Shown piece after piece: positions 47,307 to 59,832 of a stretch of DNA of 64,000 nt (positions are counted from its first letter, which is position 1; each line of letters opens with the position of its first letter). This stretch comes from Hirudinaria manillensis. Taxonomy: Eukaryota > Annelida > Clitellata > Hirudinida > Hirudinidae. The DNA lies in assembly GCA_034509925.1 (NCBI GenBank), contig CM067532.1, positions 9,258,180 to 9,322,179 of the forward strand, written 5' to 3'. A program made the position numbers and the translations under genes. The notes under the pieces were generated by a model that did not search any database, was not told the origin of the DNA, and worked only from the letters and a program-made list of their open reading frames with translations.

Positions 47307-50276
47307 TTAATAATGATAATAATAAAAATCTAATGAAGACAATATTAAAGTTATAAACGTCAAATAAGTCATAGGTCGCCATGGTTACCGTTGCTCCTCA
47401 CGCATTTGTTTCCCCATCGTTTGAAGGTCGTGGGGCACCGGCACCGCCCCCCTCTGCAGATGGCGCCACCCTCGCAGTCGTAGATTTGTTCACACCCTCG
47501 TTCGTCTATGATGTCTGAAATGGTTGCCATGGTAATGGTAATGATGGCTTCCAAATTTTTGTTTGAGTGCATGAAAGAATGTGGTTGTATTGTTATTGTT
47601 TGTGTCGGGCTTTCGTTATCAGAATACCTTGAAGGTTTATTTGTTTTATTTATTTATTTATGAAATCGGTGATATCAAATTTACCGACAATGAGGGCTAC
47701 ATTATAAGTACTTAACCCATAATTGCATTAAAATCGTTTAAGGAAAGATATTATAAAGAGGATTAAAGATATACTTAAGCAATATCGACATTATAGGCAC
47801 AACAGAAAATAAATTAAAAATATATTTATAACAAAAATGAATAAAAAATAAAATAAATGGAACAAGGAATATCAGAATTAAAATATAAACTGTAAGATTG
47901 AAACAAATAATAACGATTTATTGATAATTAATTGATAATTTATTGATAATTGATTATAAAATTATATCTATTATTTAAGAAAATATCCTCACAAGATCTA
48001 CACGAGAATTTATCTTTCATCACAGCATCACACGTGCACAACCCGGTTTCTCTCGCACAGTGGACGTTTATGGATGTGTAGGTGTCACCTAGCGAATGAA
48101 ATAAAAAATTAGTAAAATTAAATTATAAACCTGGCGATTAAAATGTAACTTCTTTATCCTGCCGAATGAAAAATAAATTTTTATACACCTAGCGAATGGA
48201 ATATAAATTTTATTCCGCATTCTCCATCTAGCGAATAAAATATAATTTTAAGTTAACCCTGTTCACCTACCGAATGGAAATTAAATTTTATAAAAACTTT
48301 TCCTCCGCCTAGCGAATGAAATTAAATTTTAATGCAGAATCTCTCCATCTGGTGAATGAAGTATAAATTCTATTGACACTTAGTCATCTGGCGAATAAAA
48401 TAAAAATTATGAGCTTTTTCAATCTAGCGATTGGAATATAAATTTTACTCGATTTTTGTCTATCCATCTGGCGAGTGGAATTAAAAATTTTATGCGATAT
48501 CCTTTTTTTAGCCATCTAGCTAATTAATTATTAAAAACAAGACAATTTATTTTCATCAATTTATATTAAATGCATTTAAAATTAAATTTCTTTACAAAAA
48601 ATAGATTTTTCAAAATTAATTACTCATCGCTGATAAATTTTGATTGCACTTGATTGATTATTTTTGTAATGAATGTTGCTTCTTCCCGATACAAGTTTCA
48701 AGAACTTTCCAAGAAGCCATAAATGACAAATAAAAAGTAAAATAAAAAAAATTAGTCATAAAAATTGTAATTTGCTGTTATACATTTGTTAGGCATTTTT
48801 CATTCGCCCCGCTTATATTTCTTATCCATTAGTGCTCGATGATTTAGTGACGGCACAATTATGCATAAATAATTATGCCTCTTAATAGAAATTTTTTATG
48901 AATGCTTCTGATTAACAAAGATTACAGGAGAAATAAATCTGTGCAGAAAAAAAATTAATGATTATCAAAGATTTCGAGAACAAAGGCTACTCTTAATCTG
49001 CTTTTTTCTCTCGGTTGAAAAATTGTTTAATTTTTCTAGTATTAAATTAAATTTATTCAAGAAATAATTTCCTGTAATTTATTTTAAGCTCCATGAAGCT
49101 TATTTGTTGATTAATCTCTTTTTTTTTGCATATTTTCAAATCTATTCGCATCGCAGACACGGTGTTGAGATCAGTCGTCATCATCATCGTTATCATCATC
49201 ACATCTTTTCCTTTGAAGTCTGGCATATAATTAATATCCATGTTTAATGATGGCTGTTATTACCTCGTCTGCTTCCGATGAGAAATTTGTGCTTTGCCGG
49301 GAAATTTCCCGAAAAATTGCTCCGCAAAATGTTTCGCCTCGAGATGTAATTATAAATTCACTTTGTACTCGTCCATGAATAATTTAGTAGCCATTTTGTT
49401 CTGATCCAGTTAACTAGCAGCGTTAATAAGCTCAAATCATATATCCATAACGTCAATGATTATCTTCATGAATACCAATGAATTGCGTGAGAATTACTCA
49501 ATAATTCTGTGTGTGTGTGCCCGAAAGCGATGGTTTTAAAATTGGTCAAGGTTAGGTTGAGAGTTTTGAGTGAGATATTGGGGGAATTTTAATGGGTAAT
49601 AATGATAAATAATTTCGCTTTTCCTGCCATAAAAAATCAGTCACTCATTGGGCATACTGACGTATAGTGGCTAATGCTTATGCTCTGAGGTTATTGAGTT
49701 CAAAGTTCAAGCTCCACCCACCGACCCTCTGGTAGCACGTGTCGACGTCCGGTTCGCACCTTTCACCCAGAGTCCTCTTTCTTCCACTCAAACAGTACAG
49801 TCCGTCTGACGTCATAACTTGGTCGCCATCGCAGCTGCACCTTCGGGTCATCGGGTCACAGGTCATGTCGGAGGGACATTCGCCGTCCTCATAGCACTTG
49901 GAATTTCCTAGTTTCGCTTTCGAGAAATAAAAGATGGAATGCCCTATTAAAATAGGCTTAAGTTTTTTTTTCTGAAAAGCAACTTATTTACATGCGAATT
50001 TATAAATAATTTGTTTGAATAAGACTTAGATTTTATAAAAATTCGTCTGACCTTTGACACAACGACCTCCGATGAACTTCTCGAATGGTCTCCTACAATC
50101 GCACCTGCCGATCTGGCAGCCATGGTAACCGAATTGGCAGCTCAACTGAGAAGAACAATCGCTGTCGTTGAGGCAAGGATGTCTGTAGCCGTCGGAGGCC
50201 CTTTTACCTTTGCGGTTGTTGTTGTTATTCTTGTTGTTGTTGTTGCTGTTGTTAGCGGAGACTAATGCCTCTGGAT
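47044..50276 (-). CDS. Cysteine-rich EB-module protein, 5 exons seen, both ends missing
   Basis: Exons on the minus strand: 50052-50276, 49722-49907, 47993-48088, 47389-47514 and 47044-47211. Each is a multiple of three and is flanked by phase 1 introns on both sides. Each encodes a small cysteine-rich unit with EB-like spacing: CLNDSDCSSQLSCQ and GCQIGRCDCRRP; CYEDGECPSDMTC and RRCSCDG; HCARETGLCTCD; GCEQIYDCEGGAICRGGRC; ICDEINEISYCSQELVC. The first exon begins with an Asn-rich run (NNSNNNNKNNNNN) encoded by an AAC/AAT repeat. EB modules occur in extracellular invertebrate proteins, where their function is mostly unknown. The signal-peptide exon (above 50276) and the last exon (below 47044) were not found. 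Exons 1-2 match the plan of the plus-strand gene at 60814. Confidence 0.7.
47274..47313 (+). repeat. AAT microsatellite
   Basis: A run of about 10 AAT units, with further imperfect units after it, in the intron between EB exons 47389-47514 and 47044-47211. Confidence 0.85.
48086..48540 (+). repeat. Degenerate tandem repeat, about 40-bp unit, in an EB-gene intron
   Basis: About twelve copies, starting near 48086, 48131, 48160, 48187, 48228, 48267, 48308, 48347, 48387, 48421, 48467 and 48513. The consensus core is CAYCTRGCGAATGRAATATA followed by AAATTTTA. On the gene's own (minus) strand each copy reads as an A/T-rich stretch, TTCATTCGCTAG and then RTG, that is, like a 3' splice site. The first copy supplies the real acceptor of exon 47993-48088. 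Confidence 0.75.
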
Positions 50277-50999
50277 CTGTTTCCAAGACAACAGAACAGG
50301 AATGTGCAAGAATATCGGGCAATGTTTATAGGAGTTATTTCTCAGAATGGTTAGGTGATAAATTAGGTGATAGAAACTTAAGCAATGTGATATAGCCACA
50401 TGATAACATGATAACATGGGCCTATCACGAATTGGGCATTAACAATAACCAAAAGATTTGCATTTACGCATGTTGCATGTGTGGTTTAATAATATTTTAT
50501 TAAAGATAAAAATTCGTTAAAGACCAGTAATTCGATCGTGACATCACAATAACCGGGGTATTTATTCACTTGCAAAAATTTCGTTACAAAATATGTAAAA
50601 ATAATGATCGATTAAACATCCAAGGAGCAGGCATACTAAAATCTACTAACTACCTATACCAACAAACTACCCACAATCTCCCCAACAACCCCCCCCACTC
50701 CTCCCCAACAAGATACTCGAAATGGGGGGAAATAGGAGAAAACAAACAAACAAAAAATACAACTTAAAAAACAAAACAAAGAAAAAATACAACTTAAAAA
50801 ACAAACAAAACAAAACATTAAACCCACCCAAAACTTCAAGCAATACAAAGACAGAGGCAGCAAACTTTGCCAGCTTGAAACTCCAAAGTTTCATGATTCA
50901 TCGACTGGAAAAACTTCTCTTCAGATCCACAGGGATGGGGTAGGGGGTCATCTCAAAATGGCGGAAGGAATTCGAAGCGTCAGATCTCGTTCACGATGA

Positions 51000-51126
51000 C
51001 GATGACGACGACGACGATGAAGATTTAGATCGCTCGGATGCAACGACAATAGTAATGATATTAATAATGATGACGATGACAACGACGACGATGATGCTGA
51101 TGATGATGATGATAATGATAATGATG
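51000..51126 (+). repeat. GAC/GAT microsatellite
   Basis: Mixed GAC and GAT triplets interrupted by a short unique stretch at about 51023-51045. Confidence 0.85.
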
Positions 51127-51245
51127 GAGAGACTGCCGGCACGGTGTTTATTATAGACTGCGAAGCGCATGCGCAATCAGATGATATCAGGACGCTGTAC
51201 GTTCATTGGTCGGAGGAAAATGCAAGCCCTTCTATTTATCTAACA

Positions 51246-51400
51246 ACGATGGATGGATGGATGGGTGGATGGAAGGATGGATAGATGGATGGATGAAAGG
51301 AAGGATGGATGGATGGACGGATGGATAGATGGATGGATGAAAGGATGTAAGGATGGGCAGATAGACGGACGGATTGATAAGTGGAAGGAAGTGAAAGGAA
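51246..51400 (+). repeat. GGAT tetranucleotide repeat
   Basis: Units of GGAT with variants (GGAA, AGAT, GGAC), decaying to the right. Confidence 0.9.
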
Positions 51401-51916
51401 AATGGGAAGGCATTCATTCATAAGTGTTTGCGAGTTGCGTACGTGGTAATGGCCGCTCGTGCACGTGTGAATGAAAGTTATCTTCTTGTTGCTAATAGGA
51501 AGAGTTCCTTTGATAAACGTCTTGTCGTTATCAGAGAGATAAATATTGTTGATAAATAATATTCTATTGTTTCTCGATATTTATTCATCGAAATCGTTAT
51601 CATGTCCTGTCATCGCCATCGTCATCATCGTCGTTGTCGTCGTCGTCACCACCATTAATTTATCCGCGTCAGCCTCGCCAAACGAATGTTTATTGGTCCT
51701 TATAAATCATGAAAAAAGAAGATTTTTAAAATTAATTTCTGGCAATTCCTGGCAATTAATAATTTATTTTTGTTTGTCTTTTTTTTTAATAACTGACTAA
51801 ATGTTTAATTAAATAATTGAAATAAAAAAAAATTTCATCTTTGTCATCATCATCATCATCACCACCACCAGAGTCAGAGCCGCTACAACCATCGTCGTTG
51901 TCATCCTCAGTAAGGG

Positions 51917-51951
<35 letters not shown>

Positions 51952-52094
51952 CACGAGATCATCATCATCAACTCCTTTCCAGACATTCACCGCTCGATAT
52001 CGGATATCACAAGTTATCAGGTGACCTCAGATATTATCGCAATAAACATGCAATCTCTTCGACTACTCTGAGTAAACATCGTGCAACCGTGACG

Positions 52095-52352
52095 AAGTGA
52101 GTGAGTGAGGAAGTGAGGAAATGAGTAAGTGAGTGAGTGAGTGAGTGAGTGAGGGAGTGAATGAGGGAGTGAGTGAGGGAGGGAGGGAGTGAGGAAGTAA
52201 GGAAGTGAGTAAGTGAGTGAGTGAGGGAGGGAGGAAGTGAGTGAGTGAGGGAGTGAATGAGGGAGTGAGTGAGGGAGGGAGGGAGGGAGTAAGTGAGGGA
52301 GGAAGTGAGTGAGGGAGGGAGTTAATGAGTGAGTGAGTGAGGAAATGTGTGA
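52095..52352 (+). repeat. GAGT/GAGG tetranucleotide repeat
   Basis: About 260 bp of GAGT with GAGG, GAAT and TAAG variants. The minus-strand open frame over it encodes an artefactual Ser/Leu/Pro/His repeat. Confidence 0.9.
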
Positions 52353-52936
52353 GCGGGAAAGCATCCGAATGAAAGTTAACTTCTGAAGACCTTGAAGCAG
52401 ACGGAATACGCTTTGCTCCGGTGATAATTTCTCGATCATTTTGAGGGTAACAATGCCCTCGTGGTCGGTGACGATGACGACGACGACGACTGGATTACAT
52501 AATGGACGACAGCTGGTCGAGAGGAAGTGGATTGTGTTTTACGACTGCGCATGCGTGGGAACATTTTTTTTTCCTGAGTCTTCTCCATCAACGCGGAAGT
52601 TGCACGTGACCCGCTGAGCTTCGAACCGACACAAGAAACCATTTTGTTCCCCCTTTTATTGTTTTTTTCTTTTTATTTCTTTTTATTTGTTTTTATTTTT
52701 TCTTTTTTGCTGGAAAATGATGGCAACAATTGGCGCGGTAATGATGAGTTCGGTTTCAAAAAATTCACGACCTGGAGAGACTGGCTGCTAGAAAGCGTTA
52801 ATTATTCAAATGATAATTATAACAATTACAATTATATTAATAATTATAATATTAATAATTTTATTATAATAATATCAGTTGTATTTAGTATAATGTTGTT
52901 ATACATTAATTAAATAATTATTCATATGAACAAATA

Positions 52937-53110
52937 TTATAATAATATAATATAATATAATATAATATAATATAATATAATATAATATAATATAATATAA
53001 TATAATATAATATAATATAATATAATATAATATAATATAATATAATATAATATAATATAATATAATATAATATAATATAATATAATATAATATAATATAA
53101 TATAATATAA
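52937..53110 (+). repeat. Near-perfect TATAA pentanucleotide array
   Basis: About 34 uninterrupted copies of TATAA. Purity suggests recent expansion. It directly abuts a small hairpin-like element at 53139-53198. Confidence 0.95.
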
Positions 53111-53138
53111 AATTGGCGATAAGAGGAAACAGCCAAAC

Positions 53139-53198
53139 CCTGGCGAATGATTATTATTTTAGTATAAATAAAATATGTTTATAACGTTCGCCAGATGG
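53139..53198. repeat. Short inverted repeat with CTGGCGAATG arms
   Basis: CTGGCGAATG at the left and CGTTCGCCAG at the right are inverted copies with one mismatch, separated by about 36 A/T-rich bases. The arm matches the core of the tandem array at 48086-48540, which suggests one repeat family. Confidence 0.5.
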
Positions 53199-54224
53199 CA
53201 GACAAATACAAAAATAATTTTTCTCATTTAACTTTTAAATCAATAAATAATCCTAGTATAAATAATCCTAGTGTCTTAAAATCATTTAAAATTTATTTCT
53301 AATAAAATAATTTAAATTAATTAAAAAATAATTTTTAAAAAATTTAAAAAAAAAATCCGAGAACATCTGTCCATAAATAAACCACCCATAAAATGTCTTG
53401 AAACGGTCGCAGACTGCGATAAATTAACGATTGAATAATTTAAATGCAGTTTAATCTCAACTGGGTAGCAGTAAATCCGAGCAGACCGCGGGTGGAATTG
53501 GGGACACTGGTCTCCCCATTCTTGCCCCCAAACAAGCGTGGCCTCTTGGGGGCCTTATGGGTGCCGGAAGATTTTTAATTATAGGAGGCGCTCGTCCTTC
53601 TAATCTGCTTATTAATTGAGAAATGGAGATTTCACGCTCGAGTGAACTTCTGTGCTTCATCGACGTCAATGTCATTCTTCATATCCCGCATCGTCGTCGT
53701 CGTCATCAGCATCATGACGAGATCATCATCATCATCAACATCAGGATTGTTACCGCCACTCTCATCATCGCCATTATCACCACTGCCAGCAACATCACCA
53801 TAACCACCTCGTCCACCATCATCAAAATCAATCCATTATCGTCGTCGTCATCATCAAAATCACTCCATCGTCGTTGTCGTCATCGTCATCTCGGTTATCC
53901 GATGGAAAATCCGATAATCCGTGCCTGCTGCATAAAAACGCCAAACCGATCATTGAAAGACCGTGACATGTTCCTATCTCCTTCAGATTCCTCTTCAAGG
54001 AAATGCGCCACGACGGACGGACGGACGGACGGACTGACGAACTGAGACGCCAAAACCGTGTCACGACTGAGTGCCTGTAGTCCGGGGTACTTGTCTTTGG
54101 CGAATAAGAATTCATTTAAAAAAAAAAATGTATTACGGAGGAGGAACATTTTTCATGTCGTTCCAAATTGAGGTTAACAAAAAGCTGGAAAGTGGAAAAT
54201 TAATTGAAGGATTTAGTGGATTAT

Positions 54225-54267
54225 AATTAATAATAATAATAATAATGATAATAATAATAATAATAAC

Positions 54268-54345
<78 letters not shown>

Positions 54346-54387
54346 AATAATAACAATAATAATAACAATAATAATAATAATAATAAC

Positions 54388-54428
<41 letters not shown>

Positions 54429-54495
54429 TAATAATAATAATAATAACAATAATAATAACAATAACAACAATAATAATAATAACAACAACAATAAG
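54225..54495 (+). repeat. AAT microsatellite, long and impure
   Basis: About 270 bp of AAT units with regularly scattered AAC and GAT variants. Frames through it give poly-Ile, poly-Leu or poly-Asn, none of them genes. Confidence 0.95.
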
Positions 54496-54776
54496 ATATA
54501 TGTCTCTATGTCTCTTTCTATCCTCTCTCTCTCTCTCTCTCTCTCTTGGTTGAACTCGGACAGCGGTTAATCCAGGCAGGCGAGTGTCGTTAGGAGGGCG
54601 TGGAGGCGGGAAATGACAAGTCATGCCGTGTCCAGTCGAGCGTGTCGAAACGGCCTTTCTTCTCGACGTCTACGGCGCCGAGTCACGTGACTTTATGACG
54701 TCATCGTGCGCCGGAAGTGACGCGTGGGAATGACGACTGCTTCACGCGCCATCAGTACTTGGCGCCATAATGGTAA

Positions 54777-54970
54777 TGAGGACGACGACGACGACGACGA
54801 TGAGGATGGTGATGGTGATGATGATGATGGTGATGATGATGATGACGATGACGACGATGATGGTGATGACAACGACGATGACGATGGTGGTGACGATGAC
54901 TGTGACGTGGTGCTTCTGTCTTGCCTACCGATGGTGATGATGACGACGACGATGACGATGGAGGTGGTTA
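54777..54970 (+). repeat. GAC/GAT microsatellite
   Basis: Two GAC/GAT blocks with a short unique gap. The acidic frame over it is a repeat artefact. Confidence 0.9.
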
Positions 54971-55544
54971 TGATGATGGTTGCCTCAGGAATGTCGTATA
55001 ATGAAAAGGTATCAACTTTTGTTCATCTCCTCAACAGAGCGGAAGTAATAGTCGGTCGCAAGGAAATGAGAATAAGGAGAGTGACATTCGTCGTCATTAT
55101 TACTATTACTCTTGTTGTTGTTATTGTTATTTTTTGGTAAATGGCAAAAACAAAATCATAAAATAATAATAACAATAATAATAATAAATATAAATATAAA
55201 TTATAAAAAATATTACTTTAACTGGAGACGATTTAAGTTATAAAAAGATTACTTTCTGAAACATTCCTTGTTAGAAATTCAAGTTTTAATTGGACGTTTG
55301 GAAAAATATTTGCAAACGTTTAATTTACCTAACAAGCTGTCGTTGTTGCAGCGGCAGCGGTAGCAGTGGTAGTAGTAGTGGTTGCAGTGGTGGTGGTGGT
55401 GGTGGTTGTTGTTGTTGTCTGCAAGTCGATCGTTCTCGTTCATTATTTGTTCCGTCTGTTATGCCGGACGAAAGGCGCATCAATTTGTCATCAACACCGT
55501 TATTGATGGCGTCACTGCCAAACGTCATCATCATAACCATCGTA

Positions 55545-55685
55545 ACATCGTCGTCGTCGTCGTCATAATCATTGCCATCATCATCATCATCATCATCACC
55601 ACCACCATCATCGTCATCATAGACGTCATCGTATCGTAGTCGTCGTCGTCATCACTGTCATCATCATCATCATCATCATCAATAA
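55545..55685 (+). repeat. CGT/CAT microsatellite
   Basis: The reverse complement class of the GAC/GAT tracts, here with the C-rich strand on top. A CAA tract follows at about 55838-55930. Confidence 0.9.
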
Positions 55686-57379
55686 TCACCATCACGGTGG
55701 CACGCGTACTTCCGTCGGTGTGCGCGTGCGCTTGTGTGACAGGCTCCATCCATTGAAAAGCCCCTCCGTGCAAAGCGTTGTGACCTGGACTCCTGGTCGC
55801 GAGAAGGAATTCTGGAACAAGGTCGTCATCAGCACTACAACAACAACAACAACCATCATCATCGTCAACGACAACAACAACATCACTATCAACAACACCA
55901 CTATTGACAGCAACAACAACAACAACAACAGCGCCTCCAGCATTTCTCTCTACTGACGTTGCGAAATATTCCCCCTGTGGTTTGAAGCCGAACCTTTTGC
56001 ATGGCTGAACGACAAACCTCGTAATTACGACCATATTATAATATTATAATATTATAGCAGATCGTAATTATTACGGACTATAATTTGAGCTGGTCCCTGA
56101 AACTTGTTGCTCCACTGTTGAACAAGTCCTAGACCTGAAAGGAGGAATCAATCAGAACATCAGAACATTTAGAGGGAAAAAAGCAGACGAGTATTGATAT
56201 CAGTACGTTCTCCGACCTCACCTTGTATACCTCCGCCGAATTCTTAACGGTGATGATGAAGACGACGACGACGACGACGATGATGCTGATCTAGGTAGGT
56301 ATCTTTTTCTATCTTCAGTTGATATCAGCGTGAACCACCACCATCTTCACCATCATCATCAACACCATCATACCATCATCATCATCATCGTCATCATCAT
56401 TGTAACAGGCGGTGATAGAGGGAGAGAGAAAAAATGGAGAGATATGTTATTTATTTATTTATTTATGAGCTGTGGATATAGAATGTTAATTATTTGGGCG
56501 GGTCTTGGAATGCTAATTAGTAGCAACGCATGAATATTAATGAGACGTAGACGAATATTTTATAGACTCCAATATAATCATTTACACGTTATTCATTACT
56601 TTAGGAGCTGGCACTTTTCTGTAATATCTTTTGAGTATCTAGAGTATTGGTATTACGTATTACGACGACGACAATGACAGTGACGACGACGACGACGACG
56701 ACGATGATGGTGATGGCGTTCCAACCGGAAGAGCTCCGAGCGATGTTCGGGAGATTACGGATACCGCGGGTCGTCTGCTCCATCATCGGTCACGTGGCTG
56801 ATCTCGTGGTCGTACCGTCGACAAACGAATGTCGAAGATGATCGATGAATCGCAAGGGGATTTGAATCCACTTCCTGTCCGACGGTTTGTGATTGTCATC
56901 GTCGGCAGGCATGATTGAGCGAGCGACGCTAATGACAGGTTGCCTCTCTCTCTCAGGTACGCGCTCGCAGCCGCTTCCGTTCGTCTTCTTTGACGTCCGC
57001 GCCCATTTTCTCCAGCCCGTCTAGTAGCGGATTTAGAGAATGGTGGAGTTGTCTGTATGGGCGACTGGAGGGTCTGGGTATAGGGTGTCAGGTATAATCC
57101 GTGGAAAGTTTGAGAAAATTTTGGCTCTTCACAAAATGATGCTTTGCCCGGATTCTAATGTACGCCCTTAGCCATAGTATGGCTGGATCCTCCACTTCCT
57201 CCATTCTCATTCGCTCCATTTCTTCTCCATCGTTCTCTCCGTCGTTCCATCTCGAGGCGGACGATAATTGGCTTCGTTACTTTTCCATTCTGCGGAGAGA
57301 CTCCTGATGCGAGAGTTGCATTCCATTCTGCCAGGTCTCGGTGACCTACGAGTCGTCATGATATTGCTTTTAATGGCAA

Positions 57380-57590
57380 CACCATCAACAACAACAACAA
57401 CAGCATCAACAACAACAACAACAACAGCATCATCAACATTAAGAGACGCCTACAGCAATCTTCGTAGTTGTCGCCGTAAGCTGCATCGTTGCCATCATCG
57501 TCGTTGTCATCGTCACCATCTTCTCTATCGTCATCGTCATCGTCACCACCACCACCACCACCACCATCATCATCATCATCCTCGTCATCT
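57380..57590 (+). repeat. CAA and CAT/CAC microsatellites
   Basis: CAA units (57380-57435) followed, after about 60 unique bases, by CGT/CAT/CAC units (57490-57585). Confidence 0.9.
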
Positions 57591-58429
57591 CTCCGCTGAG
57601 CAGGTGAGGCTGAATTACTGACCGGTTTCCGATGTTTCTTTACGAGGTCATAGAACCGGCAGCAAATTACCGCTAATGAAATAAATAAACATAAACAAAC
57701 ATAAGCAAACATAAACAAAGGTAAAAGAAACATAAACAAACGCATTCGTATCTCGGTATCCACCGCCACTGGACTGCAGGCAGTCCCTAAGTCTGCACAG
57801 GTTCAAGGGCATGGTGTGACGGACGGACGGACGACGGGCGGAGGGAGAAAGGTTAGGTAAGATGGATGGATAGAGGGAAGGGATCTGAATAGAAGACCCT
57901 GGATTGGATGAGTTGGATGTAAGGATGGATGAACATGTACGTGATTGAAATTGGAGCTCGCATGCGGTTGAAGCTTCATCCAGTTAGGTGGGCATCCAAA
58001 TGTTGTCAATCATTCATAAACGACGATGGTCGTATTGACGCCGGCATAGATCTCGCCTCACCGACCCGATTTCTTACCGGAGCCGGCCGGTCGTGGTCGG
58101 GCGCCGTTCCTGCCCAAGGTGAATCCATAGGGTCTATGACGGTAGGCATTCCGGGCACACGCCGGAATGGGTCGGACGAGAAGCGGCCATTATCTTTTCA
58201 CGTTTAATTCTGAGAATTATAAATGGAAAAGTTCCTCTGTCGTGTAATTACTCTATCCATCAGACCAACCCCAGTTTCCCATTCCGACTCTGAGCGAACC
58301 TCCATTTTGCGATTCGTCAAATGGATTTATTTCTCTCTCTCTCTCCCTCTTTCCTTCACTCCTACGCTTTTATGTTTTATTTTTTAAGCATCGTCATCAT
58401 CATTATAGCCATCATCGTCGTCGTCATCG

Positions 58430-58461
<32 letters not shown>

Positions 58462-59716
58462 GTAAAAGCAGACGACAGGAGGGAGTGTTGCGAAGGAGTT
58501 GCCGGAGAAAAGATACGCGACGGATTGTTTGTAAACACGATGAGGCTCAACAGATCCGGGAATTTCCCAGTCGCCATTTTGAAATTCCTACACTACTTCT
58601 CCACTACCAGTGAGTACAGCTGTGTCTGTGTCTGAGTGTGTGTGCTTGTGCGTGTGTTTGTGTGTGTCCGTGCGCGTGTGTTTGTGATGTTCTGGGACAT
58701 TGCCCAACATTTCAAAGTTAGTATCAAAAGTTTTTGGTGGGTTTTGTCGCTCGGTTTGGTTAACTTGAGTTTTACTGAAAATGTGTTTTTAATCAATGAT
58801 GATGGTGATGATGATGATGGCGGTGAAGATGACGACGATGATGATGTTAATTCAATATTGAATTATTCCGCTTAAAGTTAAAAGCCTCCTCTACACGTGA
58901 GGAATGTTCACCGCGAAGGGAAACATTTATTTTATTTTCTGCAAAAAAAAAAAGAAAAAAAAAACTTTAAAAATTGAAAAAAATAAAAAATAAAATCCAA
59001 GAACGTTTGTAAAAAAAAAAAAATTTCTTTTTTTTTACGATTCTTAACGAATTCTTTCCTTTAATTCCACGCTCGGATGGCTTTTCCACCGCTTCTGGAT
59101 GACTTTGTGGAGTCTTTTCTCGTTCTTCGGCTCCTCATTTCCTGGAATTGAAAGCAAAACCGCATGGAAAACAGGCCATTTTCCCTCCCCCGATCCGTTT
59201 CTGAGCGCATCCGTGCATTCAATGGAACAGTGCTGGATGCACCTACGGATGGATGGATCCCTACCTGGATTGATCCACCATGGATCTTCTTTAGACTAGC
59301 ACCTGATTTCGAGGTTGACCTACCCGGAAGAGTGAAAGAGCCCCACTCGATGTTATGAAAATTCCATCTGTTTCCATTTCCCACTGTTTATATTGCCAGG
59401 ACAAGGGGCTTGGACTCACCAAAAGCAGTGGGGTGCAAAATAATATCTTTTCTAACATGTGGAGTGCTCAAAGCCGTGACCAATCACTTCAGGTGGGCAG
59501 GCCCAATCTCCCCACTCCGGCCCAAGCCTTCCCACCCACCAGGTAACAACCGAGTCGCAGGCTCTTTGTTCGTAGTCAGTGCTCAGATCGGATAAGACTT
59601 CGGCCGACGCTGCTCCCGGGGCAAAAAGACGAGAAACAAATGGACGCCCGGTCGTGTAACAGAGACACATCGCCGTCTTGAATGACGCTTTCGCTCCAGG
59701 GGAAAGAGATGGAGAA

Positions 59717-59722
59717 AGCTTT

Positions 59723-59757
<35 letters not shown>

Positions 59758-59832
59758 TTCTTCTTCGTCTTCTTCTTCTTCTTCTTCTTCTTCGTCTTCT
59801 TCGTCTTCTCCCTCTTCCTCTTCTTCTTCCGC
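59717..59832 (+). repeat. TTC polypyrimidine tract
   Basis: About 115 bp of pure pyrimidine-strand TTC with TCC and GTC variants. Such a mirror-like purine/pyrimidine tract can adopt triplex (H-DNA) structure in principle. Confidence 0.9.

Noticed and set aside
52017..52439. 140-codon frame with Ser-Leu-Pro-His-Ser repeats
   Set aside because: It is the translation of the GAGT repeat and not a repeat protein.
54133..54624. Long minus-strand open frame, 163 codons, mostly Ile/Val, with poly-Leu and poly-Ile frames overlapping
   Set aside because: It is the translation of the AAT microsatellite at 54225-54495; all frames of the repeat stay open.
55531..56034. 167-codon minus-strand frame with Asp, Met and Val runs
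   Set aside because: Produced by CAT/CGT and CAA repeats on the top strand; composition is simple-sequence only.
57268..57621. 117-codon frame ending in His/Arg-rich repeats
   Set aside because: The Thr, Ser and His runs follow the CAA and CAT/CAC microsatellites; the start has no homology.
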